From Biomphalaria glabrata (Eukaryota; Mollusca; Gastropoda; Planorbidae), in NCBI RefSeq assembly GCF_947242115.1, contig NC_074725.1:28404723-28468722 (forward strand): 64,000 nucleotides of DNA. Direction: 5' to 3'. Position 1 is the first letter of the stretch. Each line of letters starts with the position of its first letter. The position numbers were made by a program, and so were the translations under genes. The notes under the pieces were generated by a model. The model was given only the letters and a program-made list of their open reading frames with translations, ran no database searches and was not told the DNA's origin. Below, piece after piece: positions 34,919 through 46,988 of the stretch.

Positions 34919-37900
34919 ACTGTACCATAGCTCTGGACTAGGCCCTAACTAAGCCTAACAGCTACTCTAAGAATGAAGCAATACGGTTGGTTAAACATAG
35001 TTTCTCTTTCATTATTGTGTAGGGAAGTGACGTTTGACTGAGCTAAAAACAAAATCTCAAAGAACCCCGTTTTTTTTTAGATGTCAAGAATTTACTGACT
35101 AATTTATTAAATATAAATGTTTCTAAGTATTCAAATAAAAAATATGGTAAAATGTTTACTATTACAACTTTTTACGCAGAATTTAAATATGTCACTAACT
35201 CAAATTTGAAAAACCATCGGAGTTTCCCTTTAACTTGACTTAAGTTTAAGTCTAAGAATTAACTATATGCTATAGAGATATAATATAAGTAATAAGATAG
35301 ATCTAGTGATTTTTTTATGTTTTTGTAATGAGCAGACAAGTGAGATATATTTCAGAATTACTTTTGCTTTTCATTGTTGTATTTGGCGATTTATTAGATC
35401 TTGATTTATTTTTCAACTAAAACTCGTTTGTAAATACTTGAAATAATGTTTCACTTGCTTTAATGTATCTATAGGTTAGTGAGGCAATAGAACACTATGA
35501 CAGTGATGAGGCAGCAGTAAGTGAATATTTTTTTTTTTACTTCAACTAGAATTTTTTCCTTGTTATATAACAGTTTAGATATTATTATGATTAGATGTAA
35601 ATTCTGAAAATATGGATCTATCAGTTTAAAACCATAGATTTATTATATGCAATGATGGGAATTGTCCTTCTGATCCGATTTTCTAGCAAGAAATCCGAAA
35701 TTTTCCCAACATTTTTTTCTTTTTAAATCTGATATTTTTTTCTATTTTTTTTTTATGAAAAAAATATCTCATTTTATTATTTTTCCCTTTTCAGAAGAAA
35801 GCGAAATAAGATTTTGATTTGTTTTGAACATGCGCACATCCTGTCTTTTGACAGTTTTATAAGTTCTATTTTTTTTTTAATTGTCGTATAAGTCTAGATC
35901 CAGTCTTACTAAAGTGGTTTAAATCAGTCTAGAGTCTAGATATATATATTCTAGATATGTAAGTTTAATCTAACTAGACTCTGAACAGTTTGAGAATCTG
36001 GGTTGTGTAATATATCAAATTATCATTGATGTGTTTTATGTCGTTATCTAACTTGTTTCTACCATTTTTATGAAATCTTTCAAAAACACTTATTTGCAAT
36101 CATTTTATTACATAGCTTTTATTTTTTTTTCTAAATTTTTTTTAAAGCGCCTTTTGTCTTTTCGTGACCCACACATTGCGAGCCCAAATCTTCAACTGGA
36201 AAGGGCAGATAGCCATTGTCGGAGAATTTTAAAATCCCCATTCGACGAAATGGTAGCTGCACACCTAAGGTATGTAAAAAGTACATCCCGAAAATCATAT
36301 ATATATATAGTATTTTGTAAGTTTTTTTAGAGATCTATTTTTGTGTTTTTTTTTTTTTTTCTTTCTTCCAGGTGCTGCTGGGCAGTGAGTAACCATGATT
36401 TTGATGAGGCCTATAACTGCCAAACCACCGTAGTACAGTATCCTTTTATGATAATTTTGGCTTTTAAAGCCTTTTTATTTGACATTCTTTTAGACATGAC
36501 AACACAGTAACAATTATTTGTATAGAATGAAACCTAGTGTTGTTGACATATTAAAACTAAGTTTTCTTGAATGGGATTACTACTATGGATGCATTAACTC
36601 TGTGTACATCTCTAACATGTAGTGAACACATTTAAACAAAAGGAAAGACAACTGGCATAACAAATCACATTCAACATAACTATGCTGTGACCCAAGTAAT
36701 TATTTTTAAAAAATTTTCCTCTCGTTTCTTTTGATTGATTTGTTGGAAAAAAGTAAAGTTCCCCTTTCAGACCTTGTGGTGTATTGGGCAGATGATGTAA
36801 AGGTCATCTGTTTTTGTGGCCTATGGTTAACAAGGGTGTCATGTGGCCAGCACCACCTTTACTTTTCCCCAACTAATGTCAGGTACCCATTAGAGCTGGG
36901 TGGACTCAGACGCGCCTGAAGATTCCGAAATTGAAAATCCCAGGATTCAAACCTCGGGCACCAGTTTGGAAGCCAAGCGCTTTAACGCTCAGCCACAACA
37001 CCTCCCGATTTGTTGGAAAGGCTTAACATTATTTTTTTATGTTAAAATTATATTATTTTAGATAGGTCTACTAGAAGTATCATACTATATACCCAAGATA
37101 AAGAAAAAGGGAGGGGCGTTACCAAAACTTTTATTTGTAAGCTGGGGGAGGGGGGGGGGGCGCATGTTGGCTGAGGGTGAGCGCTGGGCGTCCAAACTGG
37201 GGTGTCCCAATATCGAATCCTTAACCCTTAAAACGCGTGTGGTACTTTAGCCGCTAAACATCAGCATTGTAATTCCATTTTGTATGCACTCATTGTAAAG
37301 CAGCTCAGCACTTTAAGGGTTAAGACTACGAGGATGAGGATTTTTAAAATTAGGATTACAAGCACATTTGTGAGTCCACCCACCATAAGTTGGGGAAAGT
37401 AGAGGTGGTTTAATAGTTTGCTGGCCACTTGATACCCTTGTTTACTTTGGGCCATAGAAACAGTTGAGATTTACATCATTATGGATCACAATGTATGAAA
37501 GGAAAACTTTTTACTGTATAAACTATTGAAGAGCTTACATAATGAACCACTTTTCAAATAATTAACATATTTTTTTTCTTCTATACATTGTAAAGAAATC
37601 ATTTTGGAAAGTGAAAAAATATCAATAAAGAATCGATAATTAACTGCCATTTATCTCAAGATGGCAGGGTTTATCCCCCTTTCTGCTTTAGAAAACAAAT
37701 TTAATTAATAACTATGATTTGATTAGGGGCAAGGAAGCTGAGTGGTTTAGCACTTGGCTTCCGAACCTTGAGGTTCTGGGTTTGAATCTCGGTGAAGACT
37801 GGGATTTGGAATACTCAGGCACTCCTGAGTACACCCAACTCTAATGGGTACCTGACATTAGTTGGGGAAAGTAAAGGCTGTTGGTCGTTGTGCTGGCCAC

Positions 37901-40900
37901 ATGACACTCTGCTCGTTAACCATTGGCCAAAGAAACAAATAACCTTACCATCATCTGCTCTATAGACCGAATGGTCTGAAAGGGGAACTTTCTTTTTACT
38001 TACTATTTGATTGACTAATGGGTTAATTATTTGGATTGATTTGTTTATTTTCATGGACTTTGAATAATTATGCTTATTTTCAACTAAATCTGAGAATGGG
38101 AAGCAGGAGAAAAAACTTGACAAAATATAATAATGGGAATAAATCGGTACATACATTCAAATCTTTCATTAAGTAGCATTTATTCCCCCTATTTTGATAT
38201 CCAACAAAATAATTAATTACCAATAAATAATTAACAAATTGGTTAACTTATTTTTGTTGATTCATGTTTTCTCAGGTACAATGAATAGTTGTGCTAAGTT
38301 TCAACTTGACCCAAGAATGGGAAGAAGTGGCAGGGAAAAAAAGCATGTTCAAACTTTTTACCAGACAGACAGAGTTGATATAAGCTTTGTAAAAAATGAT
38401 GGAAACAGTTGTTATTTTTATTAACATTAAATAATTAGATGTTTTTTGAAAGCTTTACAAGCACAGAAAGAAGAGAATTGGGCTTTGCCTGTCATGTTTG
38501 CAGTGGTGTTGGATCTACGGCTGTTTGCAGTCAATGTAAGTCTGAGGGAAGCATTCCAGCGAGATTAGTTCTCTTCTAGTAAAGTTTTATCCTATTCGTT
38601 TGGAGAGTCGTTATAAAATGAGTTAATTTGTGTCTCTATAACCTGGGCCAAACAAGACTCTGGCCCAAAAGCCCTCCTATAGAAGAAAAACTATACAAAG
38701 AACTGCCTGATCTGGAAACCACTGCGCAGTTCATCTCAGAGGATTACTTATCTAAACCCTCTAACATGTAAAATGAGAACAAAGAAGAAGTTCAATAACC
38801 TAACAAGCTATGTAATCATTGCTAAAATTTATAAATATAGAAGTGAAACAAATGATGATACATACATATTAATCATAAATGAACAGCTTTCTCTCATTTA
38901 AAAACTTGGTCCCTGGTGCTGCTGTTCATTTATGTTTAATATGTATGTATCATCTAAAATTTATAAGTTACTTTTTAGTCTTTTTTTTAATACATTTTAA
39001 AATCTTTTCATTGAGTAATTCTATTCTTCTGAAATTACATCACTATCTTGTAAATGCAATTCTAGCTTTAAATGTTTCTTCTAAATGTTAATTCTAATAT
39101 TATTAATTATTCTTTGTACAGTTTGTGCTTTTTTTTTTTCTTTTATTCCTTAAAGGAAATATTTCTCCTGAAAATCTCCAGAAATATCAGTGGCATTTTG
39201 TATATCAAATGATGAAAATTTACTGTCTCTGAAAAACTGAAAGCTACATAAATATTTTGAACTCTTGTTAATTCCAGTCTACTTTATTCTCTTATTAGGC
39301 TGACATTCAACTTGTGGCCAAAAACAAAGGCAAAGTGGGGGAGAAGCTAGAGAAAGCTGCCGAGCTACTGATGTCTCTTTTCAGAGTCTGTGCTTCGGAC
39401 AAGTAAGACCGAATGTGCCTAGGGTTTTGTAGACATATCTTTGTAAAGTAGATTTAAGAGATTTTAAATTTTTTTTTTTTTTAAAATTTCCAGTCGTGCC
39501 GCCATTGAAGACTCCAAGAAGTGGGGCATGTTGAATCTCGTTAACCAGCTGTTTAAAATTTACTTCAAGGTTTGTGTGGTATTTTATGGGTCAGGTTTCG
39601 AGATCATTCAACTGTGAAATTATGGAAGTAGGGCAAACCTTTTTTTTTTTATTGTCGGTTAATATTGCCTAGTGACAAGCCGTTGAGTTGATTTGTTTCA
39701 GAAGTAACACAATAGAAAATTAACAAATTATGCATTTCTTATTAGACCTTTTTTTTGTCCTGTTTCAAAACCCATTGTTGATCAAACTCATTGTAGGCAG
39801 ACAGATGCCGATGCCATTGAAGACATTGAAAACATTATAACAAAGCTTGTAACAACTTACTGTTTCTTTCTGGGTGAATTCTTTCAACTTTTCTTTCTCC
39901 CACTTCCAATTCTTTAATCAAGTTGAAAATTTTGCACAATTATTCACTGTCAAAGGCAACTCAAGAATCAATTTTAAAAAAATTAACCAATTACTGATAA
40001 TTAATTAATATTATTTTATATAGAAAAAGGGGAGATGTAATATTGAGAGATATGGCAGCAATTAGTTCTCCTCCCCCTTTACTCAATAAAAAGCTTTTTT
40101 TTTTTAAAAAAAATAATTTGCATGTCTTTCTTTCTTAAATGAGTTAACTCTTTCTCTCCGTAATTATTTACCACATTCTGGTGAAATCAACGATGGTATC
40201 GTCAGTTAGGAGAGAAAGAGTTAATATAGTTATGACAAATTTAACTCCTCTTACTACCTTCTCTCCCTTTGCTTTTGTTCTTTTCGACAAAATATTTAAA
40301 AATAGTACCATTGTATGTAGTGGATAGTTCTGAGGGCTGTTACTCTTCACCTCCAAACCAAGTGCCTTAGGGTTTGAGTGCTAATGAATGGAATGAATCT
40401 GTTTGTTAGTCTACCTATTTCTGCAGTTGTTTATCCGCCACTTGTTCTTAATGTGCTGGTCAGTTAACACCCAGAAATAAAAGTTAGTTAATTAGGAACT
40501 TAAAATAACCTCTCCCTTCAAACTTTTAAACTTAGTTGATATTTTGAACTATTTATGAGTGATTTTTAAAAATTGCCAACACATCTTAACTTATGTTATA
40601 AAATACAGACATTACTTCCAAAAAGATGATGATTACATCCTATGTGCATCCCCTGGTCAATCTAGTCATGCATGTTAATTCAATGACTTGAACTCTGCCA
40701 AGTCATTGGTTTTCCTGTCTGACTCAGGTAACCCTTTCCATGCTCTAATAGCAATAGGGAAGAAGAAGCATTTGTACAAATTTATCCTCGCGGATCATAT
40801 ACAAAACTTAAAAAGCATTGAAAAAAAAAAAGGTCATTACATTAGAACATGATTAAATTAACTCCAACATGTACAAATGATCTTGGTATATATTGTTTAA

Positions 40901-43900
40901 ACTTACATTTACCTTTCTTTTTTAGATTAACAAACTTCATTTATGTAAGCCACTGATCCGTGCCATAGAGAGTCTGCCTATCAAAGACAAGTTCAGTCTT
41001 TCTCAGCTCATCACATTCAGATTTTATGTTGGTAGAAAAGGAATGTTTGACAGTAATTTCAAAAGTGGTATGTCCTAAACATAGTCTACATCTTGGCACA
41101 CCCGAAAATGAATTCTCAAGATGAATATTTTCTTCAGTTCATCTCATGTGATCGTTTAATTTGTACTTTCATGCTTAAGTTCTACACTAGTTTTTTTGTG
41201 TGTTAAAGTATTATGATCCTTGATTCATTACAGCGGAAGAGTACTTGACATTTGCGTTTGAGAAGTGTCATAGGGAAAGCACGAAGAATAAAAGACTCAT
41301 TCTCATCTATTTAATTCCAGTTAAAATGCTTTTAGTAAGTTTGTATCATGTTTGTTGATACCATATGTTGTTATAGTTATTAGGTCAAAGTGCAAACGTA
41401 AACAGCATTGCAATAATTTTTTTTTGTTCTTGTATTCAATGTCTGCCTCCTGCAGGGACATATGCCCAAGCCTAGTTTGTTAAGGAAGTATGACCTAAGA
41501 CAGTTCTCAGATGTGGCACAGGCAGTGAGGTAATATTTTACATGTTACTTTGTTAATAGTCTATTTCTTACATGTTTGGGTTAGCAATAAGAAAGATTTA
41601 AATATTTAAACTCCAGAGGATTGCTAATTTTCCACAGCTCTGGAAACCTGTTACAGTTGAACGCTGCACTACAGAAGCATGAGTCTTTCTTCATTCGATG
41701 CGGCATTTACCTGATTCTAGAAAAACTGAAGATTATCACCTACAGAAATCTCTTTAAAAAAGTGTAAGCACCACATTCCTTTTGAATTTAATTGTCATGA
41801 GATATTTTATAGTGACTAAGAATTTATTTTTGTAAGTGTTAAATAATGCAAATTTTTAAAATAATGATTCAGCAACATTAACTTAAGGTCAGAGGAAATA
41901 AATTTCACCTGTATCTCAAGCCAGCGATTCTTCTGGGTGGAATGTTGCCTGGATTCTGACCCAGTATCTTAATTTTGCCAAAGAAATGTCATTACCCTGG
42001 TTGAATTTAAGAATGGTCTAATAATTTTTTAAAATAGTCCCAGCTTTCAGTTAGGTTAGTAGTTGAACCCTAATGCTTGAAACAATTGAAAGCTATCAAA
42101 AAACAGCTATCCATATATATACAGACAGATCAGCTTTCAAAGCCACCATCAGTGCTGATCTTGGTGCCTTCCTGGTCTTCCCTAAAAATAAACACTTTGA
42201 GATAAGTGCACCCTGTGGTGATTACTGCTCAAACTTTCAAGCCGAAATTGAGGCAATTACCATAGCACTACAGACAATGGAAAACAAATTATATGAAGGA
42301 GTGCAACCACCATCAGATATTGTTGTCTTTACAGACTCCCAATCTACTCTGCAAGCAATTAGCAGCAGCCCCTCAAACAGCCCAAGAGAGTTGACAACAC
42401 TAATTGTGATAATCCATCAGAGGATAACAAAATTAAATATCAATATCACACTACAGTGGATCCCTGGACACATTGGCATCATGGGAAATGAAAAGGCAGA
42501 TAAGATATGAAAGGCAGGTTCATCTTTGGAACAACCAGATAGACCTGTTAACTACCTCACCCTAAGGTCAATGTTAGTCAACAATCACAAAGATTAGTGG
42601 CTCAACCAATGGGCATCAGGAAACATAGGCAGAGCCATGTACAAAGAAATGACTACGCCTAACAAACTGGACAGTATTAACTTCCTCCCTGCAAAGAACA
42701 ATCTACAATTTTCCAACTAAGAACAGGACACACACCACTATTAAATTACCATCTGAACAAAATAAACTTTACACAACTCCCCCTTTGCAGACACTGCGCC
42801 CACCCCTTTGAAACCGTAAACCATATCCTCTTTGAATGCCCCTCCCTAATCCACCTTAGGCATACCCTACTGCCACTACAGCCCAACATAACCAACACCC
42901 TGTACGGCAGTGCTGAACAACTGAAGAAAACAGCACACTTTTTTCCTTGTCACAGTCTGCAAAAGAGCTCACAGCTCAGCAGCAATAAAGCTGGCTAGAA
43001 GAAGAAGAAGTACTTGAGCCCTCTTGGATTAAAGTCTAGCAATTATCACTCTGCCATTATGCTTCTAACCTTATTCTGTGGTAGCTGTTTTGTTTCTGAT
43101 TGGATGAAGTGCTGTGTTTTCTTATCTCCTAGGTATCTCATCAAGGAAAAGAATCACTTGATTGACATCAGCTCCTTCACTGCAGCTCTACGCATGATGG
43201 AGGTAATAACAGTCTGGAATGAATATGCTGTGTGGGTTTTATTGGGGTTTATTGTTATAAAAAAAAAAGTAAAGTTCCCCTTTCAGACCTTGTGGTCTAT
43301 AGGGCAGATGATGTTAAGGTCATCTGTTTCTGTGGCCTGTGGTTAACTAGGGAGTCATGTGGCCAGCACAACGAACAACCGCCTTGACTTCTCCCCAACT
43401 AATATCAGGTACCCATTAGAGCTGGGTGGACTCCGAGGCACCCAAAGATCCCAAAATTAAAAATCCTAGCCTTCACCAGGATTTGACCCCATACCCCAGT
43501 TCAGAAGTCAAGCGCTTTAATGCTCAGCCACCTCACCCCCACAGTTTTTTTGTTATGGCTGTTAATAATTTTAGTATATTACTTCTCAGTATTTATTAAA
43601 TTTGCAACTAAAAAAATAAATAATTAAATGTGACATGTAAAATACTCTTCTTATTAAGTTAAACATATCTTGTGGGAAGCGTGGTTGAGAGAGTAAGCAG
43701 GCTTGAACCTGGCTTGGCTTGACTACATATGAAAGGCAATGTGGATTTTGTTATTCAATTGACAATTGTAAAGCCTGCAAATAGTTTTTGTTTGGAAGTC
43801 AATTAGGCAACAATGATTCAATTGACCTTTTTTTTTTATTTCATAGTGGAGGGGGGGGGGGGGGGGGTTTCTTGAACTTTTTCAAATGGCATTTATTGAA

Positions 43901-46239
43901 TGATTGAATATTTCTTGCAACTGGTTAACTCTTTCTTTCCGTAATAAATTTCCACATTCTGATGGAATTGTCCATTTTGCTCATTTGCATTTCACTACCC
44001 TGTTCTGAAAATTAATATAGAGAAATAGAGCCCTTTTTTTAAGCCCCCACTCTTTAAGAAAATCGTTTTTGGTAAAAACACATTGAAAATATTTTTAAAA
44101 ATCTTTGTTTTCCAAATGGGAAACTATTCAAGATTAAATTATAAGCAACTAAAATCATTTTGGGAGGAGAGAAAACAAAAGAAAACTGACTTTTTAAGCA
44201 TTGACAATATTTTTGTCGATTTGACTGAAAGAATGGAGTCAAATCATTGATGGTATCCTCGATTAGGATAGAAAGAGTTAAAATTACTTAAAAAGGTTGC
44301 ATAGAGTTATCAGATTTCTCCATTGATTAGTTTGATCAATTTATTGACTTAGGAATTAAAGTATTTTTAAAATGGATCTGACAGATGATAGTTTTTACTA
44401 GTTAGTAAAATAATGTGATAGTTTTATCATATGTACACACTCAATGCTAATTAGATCAAACCTTATTTGTGGGATCAAGACAAATACTTAAGGGATTTTA
44501 AAATTTGGGGCTTTTGATACAAGTCAGCTTTTTCTGGGTTTATTAGACTGTAAGATTCGTGTTTAAAAGAACAAAAAGAAGCATCAAGCTGTTTTGTAAA
44601 GCCTGCAAAAAATTTTTGTTTGGAAGTCAATTAGGCAGCAATGATTTTGTTTTATAGACTTTGGTACTACTATTTCTGTGGCTTTCTTTAAATGGACATT
44701 CAACTATTGCTATGTTCTCAGGTGGAAGACATTGACGATGATGAGACACAATGCATCCTTGCCAATCTCATCTTTGATGTAAGTATAAATCATCACCTTT
44801 CCTTCGCCACTTTTCTCTGTCTCTTGCTAGTTTTTTTTTAATGGCTTCTCAGCTCTTTCCTGTTCTTTTGGTCTCATCTAATGCACTGCGTCGCCACGTT
44901 CTTTTTGGTTTTCTTCTGCATCTGTGCCCTGAGGGTTCCACTCTAAGGCCTGTCTGGCTCTATTGTTGGTATCTTGTCCAACTGAAGTGAAGTTCCCCTT
45001 TCAAACCTTGTGGTCTATAGGACAGATGATGTAAAGGTCATCTGATTCTGTGGCCTACGGTTAACGAGGGTGTCATGTGGCCAGCACAACGACCAACCGC
45101 CTTTACTTTTCCCCCAACTAATGTCAGGTACCCATTAGAGCTGGGTGGACTCAGAGGCGCCCATGAATCCCGAAATAAAAATCCCTGTCTTCACCAGGAT
45201 TCGAACCCGGGACCCCCGGTTCAGAAGCCAAGCGCTTTACCACTCAGCCACAACGCCTCTATCTTGTCTAAGGGTGTGACCAAATGCATCTCCACTTTCT
45301 CTATAAGATGCACACCTCCATTATTTCTCTGTGTACCCATCTCTCACAGTTTGTCACACAGTTGTCTCTCCCACACACATTCTCTGATCAAGCTGAAACT
45401 TAATACAATGATTGTACCTAACAAAACATGAATCAATAAAAAGAATTAACCAATTAGTCAATTAATTACTAGTAATTGTTAATTTTTGTTTGATACCAAA
45501 AATGGAAATTAATCCTGTAGTATTAAGAGATATGGCTAAATATGTGGGGCTTTGTCCCAATTAATAATTGTACAAACTTTATTATTTCTGCCTTACCCTT
45601 TCTCTGATCAAGTTGAAACTTTACATAATTATTTGTTGTCCCTAACAAAACATGAATCAATTTAACATAAACCAACAAGTCAATTAATTATTTGTAATTA
45701 TTTGCTTGGGTATCAAAAAGGGAAATAAATTCTACATTATTGATATATATATAGTTGTAAATGTGGAATTTTTCCGCTTAGTTAATCTTTTTTTTTTTTT
45801 ATTTCACTTCTTAAACAGTATATTACATCTACATTTTTTTTTTAAGCATAAAAATGTTAAATACATAATTAACATAGAATTTGCAACAGAAATACAATGA
45901 TAATATGTCTTTGACTGATTTTAATTATTACAATAAGTGTGGACTTAAAAAGATCCTATTTGAGGATTGAAGTATTTTATTTGACCAGATTCTGTAGCCA
46001 ATAAATATGAAGATCATGTTTTTTTCTTAATTTGACAACTTTTGAACACAAATAAAAAATTAGATTTAGTTTAAGAAATAAAAAAAAACTAAGGTGGGAG
46101 GAGGATTATAACACAAAATGAAAACTCTAATTTTTGTTTATACTTCCAGAACAAAATCAAAGGTTATATTTCACATCAACATAAGAAACTTGTCGTCAGC
46201 AAACAGAATCCATTCCCAGCCTTATCGACTGTATTATAA
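31663..46239 (+). CDS. PCID2: PCI domain-containing protein 2, TREX-2 complex subunit (complete, 14 exons)
   Basis: Orthologue of human PCID2 / yeast Thp1, the PCI-domain subunit of the TREX-2 complex that couples transcription to mRNA export at the nuclear pore. Exons: 31663-31698, 35475-35516, 36148-36269, 36372-36437, 38439-38535, 39299-39402, 39494-39569, 40926-41067, 41234-41334, 41456-41529, 41638-41763, 43133-43202, 44722-44778, 46150-46239. Phases agree; the product is 400 residues against 399 in human. Diagnostic blocks: [73 protein letters not shown], the PCI-domain block [20 protein letters not shown], and the C-terminal [15 protein letters not shown]. The start ATG (context ACACCATGG) follows an in-frame TAA 24 bases upstream. 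Exon 1 codes only 12 residues and is followed by a 3.8 kb intron holding a Helitron and a LINE. Donors and acceptors are all GT-AG. Confidence 0.96.
31842..31990. repeat. (AT)n tract, left part
   Basis: About 150 bases of near-pure AT dinucleotides that continue at 34848-34912 on the far side of the Helitron. Confidence 0.95.
31991..34847 (+). mobile_element. non-autonomous Helitron, split by a LINE
   Basis: The left end TCTATACTATAAAGTAGAAT and the following ACCGCTTGACCAATCTTGAT with AAACTTGGCAGGAATGTT are typical Helitron 5' sequence. The right end has the hairpin ACCCGC-AGGCC-GCGGGT (34818-34834), then TAATGCCAGG and CTAG (34844-34847), matching the family's CTRR end. No target duplication; the 3' flank starts with T, as expected for A/T insertion. 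Without the LINE at 32375-34210 the element is about 1.0 kb and carries no Rep/helicase gene. It also holds an internal direct repeat (GAATCGCGTACTAAAAATTA at about 34305 and 34586). In PCID2 intron 1. Confidence 0.8.
32375..34210 (-). mobile_element. LINE (RT + RNase H), 5'-truncated, open frame kept
   Basis: An open frame of 597 codons (34210-32417). In order: the late RT core ([20 protein letters not shown], catalytic YADD in [27 protein letters not shown]), RNase H ([62 protein letters not shown]), and a zinc-binding end [17 protein letters not shown]. The 3' tail is (GAA)n-like. TGTGTTTCA at 32366-32374 and 34211-34219 is a 9-bp target duplication inside the Helitron. The uninterrupted frame suggests a recent insertion, though the endonuclease and early RT are missing. 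It resembles Jockey/I-type snail LINEs. Antisense in PCID2 intron 1. Confidence 0.88.
34848..34912. repeat. (AT)n tract, right part
   Basis: Continuation of the 31842-31990 AT tract beyond the Helitron's CTAG end. Confidence 0.9.
36749..37005 (-). mobile_element. tRNA-derived SINE, family 1
   Basis: Reverse copy: AAGTAAAGTTCCCCTTTCAG, CTAATGTCAGGTACCCATTA, head GCTTTAACGCTCAGCCACAA. In the PCID2 intron 36438-38438. Confidence 0.85.
37161..37512 (+). mobile_element. tRNA-derived SINE, family 1, decayed and interrupted
   Basis: Head GCATGTTGGCTGAGGGTGAG and the body (GAGTCCACCCACCATAAGTT, TTTACTTTGGGCCATAGAAA) are separated by about 120 bases of other sequence. Confidence 0.55.
37726..37991 (+). 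mobile_element. tRNA-derived SINE, family 1
   Basis: Head AAGCTGAGTGGTTTAGCACT with box B-like GGGTTTGAATC, body TACCTGACATTAGTTGGGGA, end TCTGAAAGGGGAACTTTC. Same PCID2 intron as the two copies before it. Confidence 0.85.
38005..38396 (-). repeat. dimeric AT-rich interspersed repeat
   Basis: Two monomers in reverse: each holds CTGAGAATGGGAAG or CCAAGAATGGGAAG, with GTTGATTCATGTTTTCTC between. The right end is ACCAGACAGACAGAGTTGAT with ATAAGCTTTGTAAA. It stops about 40 bases before PCID2 exon 38439-38535. Confidence 0.65.
38660..38790 (+). mobile_element. LINE 3'-end fragment, same family as 32375-34210
   Basis: Encodes [20 protein letters not shown], then [18 protein letters not shown] and a stop, matching the end of the 32-34 kb protein ([20 protein letters not shown]). 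Followed by AAATGAGAACAAAGAAGAAG, the same 3' tail. Severely 5'-truncated; sense in a PCID2 intron. Confidence 0.8.
39839..40125 (+). repeat. dimeric AT-rich interspersed repeat, one monomer
   Basis: ACAAAGCTTGTAACAACTTA start, then 'AATCAAGTTGAAAATTTTGC', 'ACTGATAATTAATTAATATT', ending near a T/A stretch. In the PCID2 intron 39570-40925. Confidence 0.5.
40590..40800 (-). mobile_element. LINE (CR1/Jockey-like) 3'-end fragment
   Basis: Plus-strand blocks AAATACAGACATTACTTCCA, CAAGTCATTGGTTTTCCTGT and CCATGCTCTAATAGCAATAG match the reversed 3' end at 30040-30690. Confidence 0.7.
42060..43010 (+). mobile_element. LINE with RNase H domain, 5'-truncated, decayed
   Basis: Second copy of the 9985-11829 family: [50 protein letters not shown], then a stop in frame. 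Downstream pieces include [20 protein letters not shown], and the copy ends CTGGCTAGAAGAAGAAGAAG. Sense in the PCID2 intron 41764-43132, ending about 120 bases before the next exon. Confidence 0.82.
43267..43540 (-). mobile_element. tRNA-derived SINE, family 1
   Basis: Reverse copy: GTAAAGTTCCCCTTTCAGAC, GGTACCCATTAGAGCTGGGT, head GCTTTAATGCTCAGCCACCT. In the PCID2 intron 43203-44721. Confidence 0.88.
43671..43738 (+). mobile_element. tRNA-derived SINE, family 3, head only
   Basis: TGTGGGAAGCGTGGTTGAGA followed by CTTGAACCTGGCTTGGCT, the tRNA-like head of family 3 without its body. Confidence 0.6.
44985..45259 (-). mobile_element. tRNA-derived SINE, family 1 (well-preserved copy)
   Basis: On the minus strand the head reads GTTGTGGCTGAGTGGTAAAG (box A), then GTCCCGGGTTCGAATCC (box B), with the full body to GGGGAACTTCAC. 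In the last PCID2 intron. Confidence 0.9.
45355..45835 (+). repeat. dimeric AT-rich interspersed repeat
   Basis: Two monomers: 'TCTGATCAAGCTGAAACTTA' and 'TCTGATCAAGTTGAAACTTT', each followed by AACAAAACATGAATCAAT and a TTTGTTTGATACC/TTTGCTTGGGTATC block, ending at poly-T. In the last PCID2 intron. Confidence 0.7.
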
Positions 46240-46988
46240 CTTGATGTTTACCATTGGTGGGCCATGACTGATATTGTTTGGTACGGAAGTGAGTGAATGT
46301 CTGCTGTGTTCACATTTTTTGTGTGTAAATAGCATGATTTCATCATTCAGATGTAAATAGTTTTATGTTTTATTTGCATTTTTTTAAAAGCCCAACTTTG
46401 TTAAAATTCATGCTGGAACAATTTGTTGATTCAATAATGTATATATATATATATATATATACAATGATAAAATGAATATATTTACATTTATTGGAGAAAT
46501 TTTCCTTAAAAAAAAAAACCTGAGCAAACTGTTTATTTCATACACAGTTGTTGTTTTTTTATATGTAAACCAATTCTAAATCATAAAACTTATTGATAAA
46601 ACTAAGAAGTAATTGTAACAACAAATGTCCATCCGTAAAGGGGGGAGTATAAAAGTCGCATGGTATGAACTGAAAGACCTCCCATAAGAGACCAGATGAT
46701 ATATGAAAACTGCAATGTGCTCTGGGACCCAATGGCCTCTGCTTACATTCATGCCCTAGAATACAGCTGCAGATAAAAGCCCAATTATACCTTAGGGTTA
46801 CTTAGGGATCAGACATAGTTGTTGTTGAGAACAGCATGTTGGTGAAATTGACTTGCATTTATGTTTATGTATCAAACTATTAAAATGTGCTTGAAACAAA
46901 TCCAACCTAAATGAGTCCTTGTTGTCATTTACATTAATTCAGTTGCTCTGTCCAGTGCCCGAATTTGGTTAAATCTTAAAAAAAAAAA
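46240..46988 (+). other. PCID2 3' UTR / downstream region
   Basis: No gene. AT-rich, with a short (AT)n run at 46439-46460. No standard AATAAA lies near the stop; CATAAA and GATAAA variants occur at about 46583-46600. The true cleavage site is not visible. Confidence 0.35.

Noticed and set aside
44985-45259. tRNA-gene-like sequence with good A and B boxes (also in other SINE copies)
   Set aside because: It is the head of a dispersed SINE with a constant body and end; no full cloverleaf with acceptor stem pairing was evident.
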